Part shown: one piece after another, positions 1 through 8,469 of the stretch
Numbering within the stretch: the first letter of the stretch is position 1
How the letters are laid out: the number at the start of each line of letters is the position of its first letter
Program-made: the position numbers and the translations under genes
The notes under the pieces: model-generated
Databases searched by the model: none
Seen by the model: the letters and a program-made list of their open reading frames with translations, nothing else
Told to the model about the DNA's origin: nothing
From: an uncultured Alphaproteobacteria bacterium
Lineage (GTDB): Bacteria > Pseudomonadota > Alphaproteobacteria > RF32 > CAG-239
DNA: 37,473 nucleotides
Direction: 5' to 3'
Assembly: GCA_944391415.1 (NCBI GenBank)
Contig: CALXTM010000015.1
Span: 1 to 37,473, forward strand

Positions 1-316
1 AAGTCTGCCTGCCGCTTGTAGTCGAACTCCACCTCGTGGAAGTTCGAGAAATCTTGCTTTATTGCACCACAAAAAAAAACACCCATAAAGGGTGGTTTTT
101 TATGGTGCCCTGGTTGCGGTCAAAAAGTTGACCGCGAAGAAGCCACCTTTCGCTTGTCGCTCAAGGGCACTGCGCGGCTGGCAACGCCACCGGCATCCTC
201 AAAGTCTGCCTGCCGCTTGTAGTCGAACTCCACCTCGTGGAAGTTCGAGAAATCTTGCTTTATTGCACCACAAAAAAACACCCATAAAGGGTGGTTTTTT
301 ATGGTGCCCTGAAGAA
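1..316. repeat. Tandem 117-bp repeat next to tRNA-Leu
   Basis: Bases 1-117 recur at 200-316 almost exactly; the visible difference is a longer A-run in the first copy. The first copy starts at the window edge, so its left end is unknown. Each copy holds a hairpin-forming stretch (about 22-48 and 221-247), an A-run/T-run terminator hairpin, and at its right end the last bases of the tRNA-Leu 3' end (tggtgccctg). Bases 118-199 between the copies are unique and include a perfect inverted repeat, gcggtcaa/ttgaccgc, near 115-134. No gene is supported here. Repetition of a tRNA 3' end together with its terminator fits past recombination or integration at the tRNA, but no integrase is adjacent. Confidence 0.85.
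271..300 (-). terminator. Rho-independent terminator of tRNA-Leu
   Basis: On the minus strand, directly after the tRNA 3' end, an A-rich left flank, a short ACCACCC / GGGTGT-type stem with a TTTAT loop and a T-run form an intrinsic terminator. The same structure is repeated near 72-101 in the upstream copy. The flanking A and T runs would let it work in both directions. Confidence 0.75.
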
Positions 317-388
317 GACTCGAACTTCCACGAGAAAACTCTCATAAGTACCTGAAACTTACGCGTCTACCAATTCCGCCATCAGGGC
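302..388 (-). tRNA. tRNA-Leu (anticodon CAG)
   Basis: The minus strand folds as a class II tRNA. The acceptor stem is GCCCTGA/TCAGGGC. The D arm contains GGAATTGGTAGA. A TAAGT/ACTTA anticodon stem encloses the loop TTCAGGT, placing CAG at the anticodon. A long variable arm (GAGAGTTTTCTC) and a T arm with GTTCGAGTC follow. The CCA end is encoded (302-304). The long variable arm and the CAG anticodon identify a leucine tRNA reading CUG. A terminator follows directly downstream. Confidence 0.95.
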
Positions 389-401
389 AATCTAGATTCT
401 G

Positions 402-1223
402 TTACATATTTATACTTATTATTTGATAAGAATCAAGTAATAAAATCGTTCCTAAGATAATTCTGTATATGACAAACGGCAAAAAGGTTGATTTTTTGAG
501 CCACCACATAACCACATAAATGGCAATAATTGATGAAATATAAGAAAATACAACCCCGTCAAACATCCAACCAATCTCTTTCATATTGCCTGCTTGCCAT
601 ACCTCAAACCCAGTCAATGTGGCTGCGGCAATAATCGCCGGTATTGACAACAGCATCGAAAACTTGGCCGCTTCTCTCCTCTCTACCCCCAAAAAGCGCG
701 CCATGGTTATGGTGATACCAGAACGAGATGTGCCGGGTATTAAGGCCAAACACTGAGCACAACCGATTAACACCGCATCAAATACCCCCATGTGTTTTAT
801 CTCGCGGATGGTCATTGAAAACCTGTCGGCTATAAACAACAACAAACCATAGCCCAAAATTGTCCAGCCAATAATGCGGGTGTCTCTTAGCCATTCCATG
901 CCATAGCTTTTGAGTGCAAAGCCTGCAATAACCGCCGGAATGGTGCCTACCACAATCAGCCAAAAGACCTGTGCTCCATAATTGCTAAATGTAGGGATAA
1001 AGCGTGTCTTCCAAACACCTTTTATCATCTCCCAGATGGTTTCGGAAAAATAAATCATCACTGCCAAAATTGAACCGACATGAACCGCGACATCCAAGGC
1101 CAATCCTTGATCCGGAAAATAGGTGAATTTCGACAACAAAATCAGATGCCCCGATGAGCTGACCGGCAAAAACTCAGTTATACCCTGGAGCAATGATAAA
1201 TAAAAAATTTGGATAGTGCTCAC
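402..1223 (-). CDS. uppP: Undecaprenyl-diphosphatase UppP (BacA)
   Basis: This integral membrane enzyme removes a phosphate from undecaprenyl pyrophosphate, regenerating the lipid carrier for peptidoglycan and other envelope polymers. The 273-residue length is normal for the family. The first conserved region, Q13-G-I-T-E17 followed by FLPVSSSGH (18-26), and the second, PGTSRSG near residues 163-169, are both intact; they form the catalytic site. Several hydrophobic segments span the protein. It lies 4 bases downstream of the receiver-domain gene on the same strand, so the two are probably co-transcribed. High overexpression of this family is known to give bacitracin resistance. Confidence 0.97.
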   Translation of the reverse strand: MSTIQIFYLSLLQGITEFLPVSSSGHLILLSKFTYFPDQGLALDVAVHVGSILAVMIYFSETIWEMIKGVWKTRFIPTFSNYGAQVFWLIVVGTIPAVIAGFALKSYGMEWLRDTRIIGWTILGYGLLLFIADRFSMTIREIKHMGVFDAVLIGCAQCLALIPGTSRSGITITMARFLGVERREAAKFSMLLSIPAIIAAATLTGFEVWQAGNMKEIGWMFDGVVFSYISSIIAIYVVMWWLKKSTFLPFVIYRIILGTILLLDSYQIISINM

Positions 1224-1227
1224 TTTC

Positions 1228-1650
1228 TTATACTCTTTCTTTTATGCCAAAGGCAGTGCAAATCCTTTTCTTTAGCGCAAGGGGTGATATCGGTTTGACC
1301 AAATATTCGTGAATGCCGATTTCCTTGGCCTCCATAACAGTCTTTTCTTTGGTATCTATGGTTACCATAATAATCGGCAAATCGGGATTATCACCGATTT
1401 TGCCTTCTTTGATACCTTTGGCAAGCTCTAAACCTGAGCCTTCGGGCATTTGTTGATCAAGTAAAACCACATTGATTTTAAAACCTCGCAAAATCTCCGC
1501 GGCTTCTTGGGCCGAAGATGCTTCTTTGGTGTTTTTGATACCGATTTGATAAAGTGCCGTTTTTACAAACGTGCGAGAAAATTTGTCGTCATCAACAATC
1601 AGACAAGTTATGGTATCCCAGTTGATTTGTTTATTATTGGCCTCGTTCAT
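1228..1650 (-). CDS. Single-domain response regulator (CheY-like)
   Basis: The 140-residue protein is one receiver domain with no output domain. The acidic pocket is VDDD (19-22), the expected phospho-acceptor is D65 in LLDQQMP, the conserved Thr is T97 in MVT, and the conserved Lys-Pro is K119-P120. The protein should act by phosphorylation-dependent binding to a partner rather than to DNA. It sits just upstream of uppP and downstream of the M23 peptidase gene, all on the minus strand. No histidine kinase is nearby, so its partner cannot be inferred. Confidence 0.93.
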   Translation of the reverse strand: MNEANNKQINWDTITCLIVDDDKFSRTFVKTALYQIGIKNTKEASSAQEAAEILRGFKINVVLLDQQMPEGSGLELAKGIKEGKIGDNPDLPIIMVTIDTKEKTVMEAKEIGIHEYLVKPISPLALKKRICTAFGIKERV

Positions 1651-1713
1651 GTTCTAAAACCCCTTATCATGGATAATAAGATAGTTTATATCAGAAATAT
1701 TATTAAAAAACCC

Positions 1714-2550
1714 TTACAAAGTAAAACATTTTTGTTGGTTATTGTTCATATCTAGCAAAGATTGCGGATTAAACCTAACATTGCGCAAAGATGCTCCCCA
1801 ATGCAAGTGGGGCCCGGTTACCCGCCCAGTTTTGCCAACCGCGCCAATAATATCGCCTTGTTTGACCTTGTCACCGCGTTTGACATCCATTTTTTGCAAA
1901 TGAGCATAAATTGTTTGCAGGCCAAAACCATGGTCAAGGACTATAACATTGCCGGAGTAAAACAAATCAGGATAGGCCAAGACGACCTCGCCGTCGGCCG
2001 CGGCCTTGACCGGCGTGCCTTCTTTGGCGGCTATATCCATGCCCTGGTGGGGGCTTTTGGGGATATTGTTTAAGATTCTCTGGCCGCCGAATTTGCCAGA
2101 AATTCTGCCCTCGACCGGGCGAATAAAGCCCGACTTCCAAAAGGTATTGTCATAAACTCCTTTAACCGCGGCTTTGACAACCTTGCCCTCCAACTCGATG
2201 GCTGCCAAATCAGAATCAGACGGAGTTACCTTGCGTGGCGGAACGCCTTTGATGTTTTGGATATCCCACTCGGTCGGGGCAACCGCAAATTTATAACTTG
2301 CACTTGCACCAAGCCCCTTGCCAGAAATATCAAGCTGTTGTGTATTGGTTTCACTGCGGCCAAAGGCAAGCAAAAACTCGCCGTCATCGGTGGTAAAAAT
2401 TTCCTTGCCGTTATAGCTTACCTTGTCGCCTTGGTCAGCCTTGCCTAGCACAATCTCGCCTTGCTTGACAGCTCCGCAAAGCTCAACCGCCTGGGCATTT
2501 TCTATCATAAACAAACAACTACATATCAAACAAAGATATTTGGTTTTCAT
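1714..2550 (-). CDS. Secreted M23-family (LytM) metallopeptidase
   Basis: The protein begins with a signal peptide (hydrophobic stretch to about AQA at 19-21), followed by a beta-rich N-terminal region and a C-terminal peptidase M23 domain. The zinc-site motifs are present: HQGMD near 168-172, YAHL, and HLHWG near 247-251. With both HxxxD and HxH present it is predicted to be an active zinc endopeptidase acting on peptidoglycan cross-bridges, or an activator of amidases. The domain arrangement resembles periplasmic LytM-type hydrolases. Its start overlaps the last 32 bases of xseA on the same strand, suggesting coupled expression. Confidence 0.93.
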   Translation of the reverse strand: MKTKYLCLICSCLFMIENAQAVELCGAVKQGEIVLGKADQGDKVSYNGKEIFTTDDGEFLLAFGRSETNTQQLDISGKGLGASASYKFAVAPTEWDIQNIKGVPPRKVTPSDSDLAAIELEGKVVKAAVKGVYDNTFWKSGFIRPVEGRISGKFGGQRILNNIPKSPHQGMDIAAKEGTPVKAAADGEVVLAYPDLFYSGNVIVLDHGFGLQTIYAHLQKMDVKRGDKVKQGDIIGAVGKTGRVTGPHLHWGASLRNVRFNPQSLLDMNNNQQKCFTL

Positions 2551-3886
2551 TTTCTTTGGGTTTCCTTTTCTTGTGAGGGGTTATGACATTATTGGTGCTT
2601 TGATTGGTTGAAATTGAACCATCGGCAAAGCGTATTTCAAGCGATTTGGCCTCTTTGGCCTGGTTGGTGCTATAAACGGTTTGCCCCAAATCGTCTTTGA
2701 CCCAGGCAAAACCACGGTTTAGCACGGCCTCAACCGAGGAGGCCGCAAGCCTTGATACAAGATTGCGCAAAGCTTCAGTATTTTTTTCGAGCAAGTTTTT
2801 GATGTAAAAAGGCTTGAGCCCGCAAAGTGCAACCTGATTGGCCTTGTTCTTAATAAAATTGCCAAATGCCAGCTTTAGTCTTTCTATCCTGTCATCTAAC
2901 TTTTGGGTGGCCTCTTGCAAAATCTGGCTTAAGTTGGGGATACCGCGGCCAAGACCGGCCAGGATATTTTGCTTTTCGCTAAAATAGCGAATGGTGCCGT
3001 TTTTGAGCCTTGCATCAAGAGTGTTGAGCATTGCCTGCAGCTCGGCTCTTACCGGAACGGCAAACTCCGCCGCACCGGTCGGTGTGGGGGCGCGTTTGTC
3101 GGCAACATAGTCAATCAACATGGTGTCGGTCTCATGCCCAACAGCCGAGATAACGGGAATTTGTGAGGCATAAACAGCCCTTATGACACATTCCTCATTG
3201 AAAGGCCACAAATCCTCCAAGCTGCCGCCGCCGCGCGCCACAATCAGGACATCGGGCTTTTTATAATCCGATATTTCGTCAAGGCGGTTAAAATCTTTGA
3301 TGGCTTGTGCCACTTTCTCGGCGGCACCCTCGCCTTGAACCGGAGTGGGGATAAGCAGGATATGTGACGGAAAGCGGTCGCGAACACGGTGGATAATATC
3401 GCGGATAACCGCACCCGAGGCCGAGGTAACCACGCCAATGGTAGTGGGCAAAAACGGCAAAGGCTTTTTGTGGGCGGCATCAAACAACCCCTCGGCGGCA
3501 AAGGCTTTTTTGCGCTCTTCAAGGAGTTTGAGCAAGGCGCCCTGACCGGCGATTTCCATCTCCTCTATCACCAATTGATAGGACGATTTGCCGGCAAAAG
3601 TGGTAATTTTGCCGGTGGCAACGACCTCTAGCCCATCCTCGGGTTTGATGGCAAGATGCGAGGCAACCCCGCGCCAAATAACTGCCGAAAGCGCGGCATT
3701 GTCGTCTTTTAGTGTCAGATACCAATGGCCGGAATCAGCCCTTTTGGCACCAAAAATCTCGCCTTTGACCCGAACACGGCTAAAGGTGGTTTCGACACAG
3801 CGCTTAATTTCAAACGATATTTCGCTGACACTAAACTCGGGCATTGAGTTTTCGCCTGAGTTTTTAGCAAACAAATCTTCCATCAA
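2519..3886 (-). CDS. xseA: Exodeoxyribonuclease VII large subunit
   Basis: XseA is the catalytic subunit of exonuclease VII, which degrades single-stranded DNA in both directions together with the small subunit XseB. The N-terminal OB-fold region (about 16-110) binds DNA. The family motifs GVVTSASGAVIRDI, ARGGGSLEDLWPFN and SAVGHETD...DKRAPTPTGAAE are intact, followed by a coiled-coil-rich C-terminal half. The length of 455 residues is normal. The protein ends in QISLFDM, which resembles a bacterial sliding-clamp-binding motif; that function is inference. xseB is not adjacent. The stop overlaps the start of the M23 peptidase gene. Confidence 0.97.
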   Translation of the reverse strand: MMEDLFAKNSGENSMPEFSVSEISFEIKRCVETTFSRVRVKGEIFGAKRADSGHWYLTLKDDNAALSAVIWRGVASHLAIKPEDGLEVVATGKITTFAGKSSYQLVIEEMEIAGQGALLKLLEERKKAFAAEGLFDAAHKKPLPFLPTTIGVVTSASGAVIRDIIHRVRDRFPSHILLIPTPVQGEGAAEKVAQAIKDFNRLDEISDYKKPDVLIVARGGGSLEDLWPFNEECVIRAVYASQIPVISAVGHETDTMLIDYVADKRAPTPTGAAEFAVPVRAELQAMLNTLDARLKNGTIRYFSEKQNILAGLGRGIPNLSQILQEATQKLDDRIERLKLAFGNFIKNKANQVALCGLKPFYIKNLLEKNTEALRNLVSRLAASSVEAVLNRGFAWVKDDLGQTVYSTNQAKEAKSLEIRFADGSISTNQSTNNVITPHKKRKPKENENQISLFDM

Positions 3887-4098
3887 GAAAACCTTGGTTT
3901 AATCATATTTATTGCCACGGATTGTAGCCCTGATTACAAATTTTGTTAAGCACTAAAAGCAGGTTATTCAAAAGTTTTGTTCCCTCACCTACTTGACAAA
4001 GCCGAAGATTATTTAAATTTCAATTATAAATATTGATTATATTAAATTATTGAAATATTATTGTGTATGTTTTTTATATATTTTGAGGTCGTGGCAAG

Positions 4099-4476
4099 AT
4101 GGCGTGGATTAAAGAAAAACTAAAACAAGCTACCAGAATTTTACTTAATATTTTTAAGTTCCTTTTGGCGCGCGGATTCGTTGCTTTATGTGTGGGAATA
4201 GCGGCATTATCCTGCACAGGAGTAGCTTACTTAATAAAAAACAAACCTGATTTACCACAATGGGTTACGATATATTTTGTATCTTTTTTTGCTGTGTTTT
4301 TTATTTTAGAGGCAGTACAATATTTCTTTCATAAAAAAATTCCTTCTGAAAAATATCTAATATTGGGCGTATTTATAAATTTAGGAATTTGGTATTATTA
4401 CTCAAGGTTTTCTATATCGGGTTTATTGACTTATATAATGGTTATTGCTTATCCTTTTTTGACTCCTACAAATTAG
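4099..4476 (+). CDS. Small integral membrane protein, unknown
   Basis: This 125-residue protein is not recognised. An amphipathic basic N-terminus (AWIKEKLKQATR) precedes about four hydrophobic segments (roughly 16-46, 57-78, 87-102 and 108-121), so it is probably an inner-membrane protein. The ATG follows a GAGG element about 11 bases upstream and a very A+T-rich leader. It stands alone between divergent xseA and the convergent XRE gene, so context gives no function. No catalytic motif is visible. Confidence 0.65.
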   Translation: MAWIKEKLKQATRILLNIFKFLLARGFVALCVGIAALSCTGVAYLIKNKPDLPQWVTIYFVSFFAVFFILEAVQYFFHKKIPSEKYLILGVFINLGIWYYYSRFSISGLLTYIMVIAYPFLTPTN

Positions 4477-4577
4477 ATGATGTATTGTGAGGCTGTGGCG
4501 AGATGGTAAAACCGATACGGCAAGACTACCAAAGCTTGCAAAGCCTTGGCAGAATCTTGCCAATATCGGGGATAGGG

Positions 4578-4799
4578 TTATTTTATATCGGTTAGCCGTA
4601 ACTCCAATTTTTTGCCATAAAACTTAATCAGGCGCAAATAATGGCGGGCACTCAAAGGTTCGCCTTGCTCCATTTGGGTTAGCATACTCATTGATAATGG
4701 CGATTGTAAGGCAACATCTTGAAGGCTTAGGCCTTTTTCTTTCCTTATGGCTATTAATTGCGGCGCAAGCTCTTGTCGCATGATTTGTTTTAGGTTCAT
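4578..4799 (-). CDS. Small XRE-family helix-turn-helix regulator
   Basis: The chosen ATG at 4799 has an AGGAG element 9 bases upstream, giving a 73-residue protein; an in-frame start 11 codons further upstream lacks one. The protein is essentially one HTH_XRE/Cro-C1 domain, with helices around LIAIRKEKGLSLQDVALQS and MSMLTQMEQGE. It should bind DNA as a dimer. The small size resembles antitoxin-type regulators, but no toxin gene flanks it. It lies just downstream of the terminator of a candidate small RNA on the same strand. Confidence 0.8.
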   Translation of the reverse strand: MNLKQIMRQELAPQLIAIRKEKGLSLQDVALQSPLSMSMLTQMEQGEPLSARHYLRLIKFYGKKLELRLTDIK

Positions 4800-4825
4800 C
4801 AGTTTTAACTCCTTAATTGTTTGGT

Positions 4826-4860
4826 AAAACAAAACCGCCGTTGTTAAAAAACAAAGGCGG
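4826..4860 (-). terminator. Intrinsic terminator of the small RNA
   Basis: On the minus strand CCGCC-TTTGTT...AACAAC-GGCGG is followed by TTTTGTTTT. It separates the small RNA from the XRE gene, whose start is only about 30 bases beyond it. Confidence 0.7.
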
Positions 4861-5003
4861 AGGAGCTCAAAAACTGCACAAACACAGCTCCCCTTATTCG
4901 TGCAAAAGCCTTATATCGAGGACTCCTCCTATAGGGAGGATTTAGTTTGTGTGATGTTTTTGAAGCACCACCAAGGCAACTCGCCTCGGCAAGTATTAAC
5001 CTA
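4826..5003 (-). ncRNA. Candidate structured small RNA, about 178 nt
   Basis: On the minus strand a perfect TATAAT box (5015-5010) is followed about 7 bases later by a stretch with several stable hairpins and no convincing reading frame. One is CCGAGGC-GAGTT-GCCTTGG. Others are CCTCC-CTATA-GGAGG and a GGAGCT/AGCTCC stem. The stretch ends in an intrinsic terminator, CCGCC...GGCGG plus TTTTGTTTT (4860-4826). Size and lack of coding fit a free-standing regulatory RNA; 6S RNA is one possibility by length, but I cannot match its consensus by eye. No clear -35 box is visible. Confidence 0.5.
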
Positions 5004-5036
5004 GAGCAGATTATAACTTTTAGCAAGCTTTTTTAC

Positions 5037-5062
5037 GTTACTTTTTGACAACAAAAAGTAAC
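5037..5062. repeat. Perfect 11-bp inverted repeat
   Basis: GTTACTTTTTG and CAAAAAGTAAC are separated by four bases, immediately upstream of the small-RNA promoter on the minus strand. It may be an operator or a terminator-like hairpin. Between 5063 and 5157 I see nothing further. Confidence 0.6.
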
Positions 5063-5157
5063 CAAAAATTGCCGATATGGTTCGATTGCTAAGCAGTTTC
5101 TCACAAATATCGGAAATGGATTATTTTAGGTCGAAGCAAAGCATGCTTATATTATTT

Positions 5158-5183
5158 CTCCCCTTGGCAACATCCAAGGGGAG
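5158..5183 (-). terminator. Hairpin after alaS
   Basis: A perfect 10-bp stem, CTCCCCTTGG/CCAAGGGGAG, with a six-base loop lies just past the alaS stop. On the minus strand it lacks a T-run; on the plus strand it is followed, after a short gap, by a run of seven T. It is therefore either a weak terminator or an RNA-end stabiliser for alaS. Confidence 0.6.
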
Positions 5184-5194
5184 AAGTGATTTTT

Positions 5195-7819
5195 TTACAA
5201 AGCTTGTTTGAGCTCGCTGATGGCATCTTCAAACTTATCGGTTATGGTGCCGCCGGTTTGGGCCATATCCGGCCTGCCGCCGCCACCTTGCGCCCCGACA
5301 AACGGCGCAATCTTTTTGACCAAATCTACCGCGGATATTTTGTCTTTGATATCATTGCTAACTCCGATTACAACCGAGGATTTGCCATCGTTGACGGCAA
5401 ACAAGGCTACAACCAAGTTTTCTTTATACTTATCTTTTAGCTCGTCAACCACGGCTTTGAGCTCTTTGGGCGAAATATCACTTAAGGTTTTGGCAACAAA
5501 TTTGATGCCGTTTATCTCCTCAAACTCAGCCTCGTTGCCCTTGGCCCCGCTTACAAGTTGTTTTTTTAGCTCAAAAATCTTGGCCTCCATTTCTTTGCGC
5601 TCGGCCAAAAGCTGGGACAGTCTTGCCTCCATATCCTGAGGGCCGACTTTTAAGAGCGAGCTCATATGGCGAACCTTGTCCTCCAAATCTCTGGTATGAC
5701 GGGCAGCACCGGGGCCTGTGAGGCACTCTAAACGTCTTACGCCGGCGGCAATTGCCGAATCTGACAAGATGCTAAAACCGCCGATATCGCCAGTGTGCTT
5801 AACATGAGTACCACCGCAAAGCTCCACCGATACACCATTGCCAACGCTAACGACCCTAACCTCGTCACCATATTTTTCACCAAACAATGCCATAGCGCCG
5901 CTTTTGATCGCCTCGTCATGGCTCATCAGCGTGGTGGTAACATCATAATTGGCGCGGATCATTTCATCGACCCGGTCTTCTAACTCGCGCAACTCCTTTA
6001 AGCTAATCTGCTTGTTATAGGCAATATCAAAACGCATTCTGTCGGCGGCAACATAAGAGCCTTTTTGGGTTACGCTGGAGCCAAATTTTTCTTGGAGGGC
6101 TTTGTGTAACAAGTGGGTTACGGTGTGGTTGCCCTGAATGGCATGCCTTGTATTGGCATCGACTGCAAAAGTGGCGGTTTGACCGACCTTGATGCTACCT
6201 TCAAGCAAACGGCACATATGGACATGAAGCCCTTCGCATTTCTTTTTGGTGTCGTATACTTCTGCCTTAAAACCTGATCCTTTAATGGTACCGATATCGC
6301 CTACCTGGCCGCCCATCTCGGCATAGAACGGGGTTTGGTTGGCAAGCAAGCAAAACTCGCCTTCGCTAACCTCTGCAACCTCTTTGCCATCTTTGACAAG
6401 CGCGGTTATCAAGGCATCGGTTGTCAAGGTGGTATAGCCCAAAAACTCGGTTGAACCAAGTTTGTCTTGCAGCTCGAACCAGACTTTTTCGGTGCCGGCA
6501 TCGCCCGAGCCTGCCCAATTTTTGCGCGCCTCGGCTTTTTGGGCAGCCATGGCATCGTCAAAGGCTTTTTCATCTACGCCGATATTGCGTAGTTTGAGCG
6601 CATCTTGGGTCAAATCAAGAGGGAAACCATAAGTATCATATAGCTTAAATGCAACTTTGCCGTCTAATACTGCGCCTGGGGTCATATCCTTGGTCTCTTC
6701 ATCCAAAAGTTTGAGGCCCTTTTCCATGGTTTTGATAAAACGCTCTTCCTCGGTCTTGATGGTGTCGGTTATCAAAGCCTCGGCCTTGTAAAGCTCAGGA
6801 TAGGCCTCGCCCATTTCTTTTTGCAGGGCAGGCAAAAGTTTGTATATCATCGGCTCTCTTACACCCAGCATATGGACATGGCGCATGGCTCGACGCATAA
6901 TGCGGCGCAGAACATAGCCCCTGCCCTCGTTGGAAGGCAAAACGCCGTCGGCAATCAAAAACGCCATTGAACGCAAATGGTCGGCAATGACATTGTGCGA
7001 AGCCCTTAGATCACCACTCGGATCTGAGTTGGCCAAATCGGCAATAGCTTTGATTAAGTGTTGAAAAATATCAATATCATAGTTGGAGTGAACCCCTTGC
7101 AAAATGGCCGATATACGCTCCAAGCCCATGCCGGTATCAATACAACGCTGTTTTAGGGGAATACGAGTGCCGTCGGGCAAATCTTCGAACTCGTCAAAGA
7201 CCAAGTTCCAAATCTCAATCCAACGATCGCCGTCTTCCTCTGGTGTGCCGGGGAGCCCCCCCCAAACCTCGGGTCCGTGGTCATAAAAAATCTCGGAGCA
7301 ATAGCCGCAAGGACCGGTATCGCCCATTTGCCAAAAGTTGTCTTTGGTGGCAATGGGAATTATCCTATCTGACGGAAGCCCCGACACCTTGCGCCAAATA
7401 TCGCGCGAAACTTCGTCGGTATGAAAATAGGTAACCGCCAGCTTGTCTTTGTCAATGCCAAACTCTTTGGTGACAAGCTCCCAGGCAAAAGCAATCGCCT
7501 CGTCTTTGAAATAATCGCCAAATGAGAAATTGCCCAACATCTCAAAAAAAGTGTGGTGTCTGACATCGTAGCCAACCGAATCCAAGTCATTGTGTTTGCC
7601 GCCGGCACGAACTGATTTTTGCGAGGTGGTGGCGCGCTTGAAAGTTGCCGGCTGGTTGCCGGTAAAAATATTCTTAAACTGCACCATGCCTGAGTTGGTA
7701 AACATCAAGGTAGGATCATTGTCAGGGACCAGAGACGATGACGGCACAATCTTGTGACCGTTTTTCTCAAAATATTTTAAAAAAGTACTACGTATTTCAT
7801 TTACGGTTATCATGGCCAT
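5195..7819 (-). CDS. alaS: Alanyl-tRNA synthetase
   Basis: AlaRS charges tRNA-Ala and edits mischarged Ser/Gly. At 874 residues it is full length. The class II catalytic domain begins with EIRSTFLKYFEKNGH and includes FTNSGMVQFK and the downstream QMGDTGPCGYCSEI region. The editing domain carries HTVTHLLHKAL and the CGGTHV metal site. The C-terminal DHHA1 domain ends with GGGGRPDMAQTGG. The start may be the first ATG or the ATG two codons later; the weak GGA element upstream fits the second slightly better. It is a stand-alone housekeeping gene. Confidence 0.98.
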   Translation of the reverse strand: MAMITVNEIRSTFLKYFEKNGHKIVPSSSLVPDNDPTLMFTNSGMVQFKNIFTGNQPATFKRATTSQKSVRAGGKHNDLDSVGYDVRHHTFFEMLGNFSFGDYFKDEAIAFAWELVTKEFGIDKDKLAVTYFHTDEVSRDIWRKVSGLPSDRIIPIATKDNFWQMGDTGPCGYCSEIFYDHGPEVWGGLPGTPEEDGDRWIEIWNLVFDEFEDLPDGTRIPLKQRCIDTGMGLERISAILQGVHSNYDIDIFQHLIKAIADLANSDPSGDLRASHNVIADHLRSMAFLIADGVLPSNEGRGYVLRRIMRRAMRHVHMLGVREPMIYKLLPALQKEMGEAYPELYKAEALITDTIKTEEERFIKTMEKGLKLLDEETKDMTPGAVLDGKVAFKLYDTYGFPLDLTQDALKLRNIGVDEKAFDDAMAAQKAEARKNWAGSGDAGTEKVWFELQDKLGSTEFLGYTTLTTDALITALVKDGKEVAEVSEGEFCLLANQTPFYAEMGGQVGDIGTIKGSGFKAEVYDTKKKCEGLHVHMCRLLEGSIKVGQTATFAVDANTRHAIQGNHTVTHLLHKALQEKFGSSVTQKGSYVAADRMRFDIAYNKQISLKELRELEDRVDEMIRANYDVTTTLMSHDEAIKSGAMALFGEKYGDEVRVVSVGNGVSVELCGGTHVKHTGDIGGFSILSDSAIAAGVRRLECLTGPGAARHTRDLEDKVRHMSSLLKVGPQDMEARLSQLLAERKEMEAKIFELKKQLVSGAKGNEAEFEEINGIKFVAKTLSDISPKELKAVVDELKDKYKENLVVALFAVNDGKSSVVIGVSNDIKDKISAVDLVKKIAPFVGAQGGGGRPDMAQTGGTITDKFEDAISELKQAL

Positions 7820-7898
7820 ATTCCAAAAATTTTTATCAAAACAATTAGTTGATTATTGATAATGCAAACTTTTGCTTATGGCAAGTGTTTTTTAACAC

Positions 7899-8384
7899 TT
7901 AAAACACAACGATGAGGCCTCCGTAATAGACATAGGACATATTAAGAAATGTGGCAAAAATCAGCCACAAATAATAAGGATACAGCAACCAAGAAGCCGG
8001 CTTGCTGATTTTAGCATAGACCACAATCTGTCTGAATACCGCAATATCCAACAAAATGATAATCAAAAGTCCCAGCCCCAAATAACCTTGCGCAAAAAAT
8101 ACATAACACCACAAAATTTGCAACAACAGCTGGAGAATAAATAAATTGTTGGCTTTGCGGCGTTCTTTGCCGTCTGGCTTTAGCAGAACAATCAAGGTGG
8201 CAAAAATAAGCAAGCCATAAATTATTGACCACATAATCGGGAAGACCATGTTGGGCGGCGTAAGCGGAGGTCTTGGCAAATCGTCGTACCAAGAAACTAT
8301 GCCGGCGTGAGTAAATTGGGAGCAAATATAAGCCGTCAACAAAACTGCCGCAGCCGAATAAAAAAACTTAAAAATTTTTTGCAT
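7899..8384 (-). CDS. TspO/MBR family tryptophan-rich membrane protein
   Basis: The 161-residue protein has the five hydrophobic segments expected of TspO. Family signatures are visible: a W-Y-x-x-L-x-R-P-P-L-x-P-P segment near residues 32-44, FPIMWSIIYG, the QLLLQILWCYVFF helix, and LLYPYYLWLIFATFLN. TspO proteins bind porphyrins and cholesterol-like ligands and are linked to tetrapyrrole handling and stress regulation. The substrate cannot be told from sequence. It is not in an operon; a short AAGTGTT/AACACTT inverted repeat overlaps its stop. Confidence 0.93.
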   Translation of the reverse strand: MQKIFKFFYSAAAVLLTAYICSQFTHAGIVSWYDDLPRPPLTPPNMVFPIMWSIIYGLLIFATLIVLLKPDGKERRKANNLFILQLLLQILWCYVFFAQGYLGLGLLIIILLDIAVFRQIVVYAKISKPASWLLYPYYLWLIFATFLNMSYVYYGGLIVVF

Positions 8385-8469
8385 CTTGTGTTTGTCCTTG
8401 ATAATTTTACCGATTTCGTGTATTAATTTAAACAGTTAAGTCGTTTTTTAAATAGGCAGGCCAAAAAAA

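Noticed and set aside
92..355. Open frame across the tandem repeat and tRNA-Leu
   Set aside because: It reads through a terminator hairpin and antisense to the tRNA gene; no coding evidence.
4503..4592. Short open frame after GAGGCTGTGGCGAG, similar to the leader of the gene at 4099
   Set aside because: Only 29 codons, overlapping the 3' end of the XRE gene; the leader similarity alone is not enough.
4844..5026. Open frame of 60 codons on the minus strand
   Set aside because: It overlaps the hairpins and terminator of the candidate small RNA, has no ribosome-binding site, and its composition is not protein-like.
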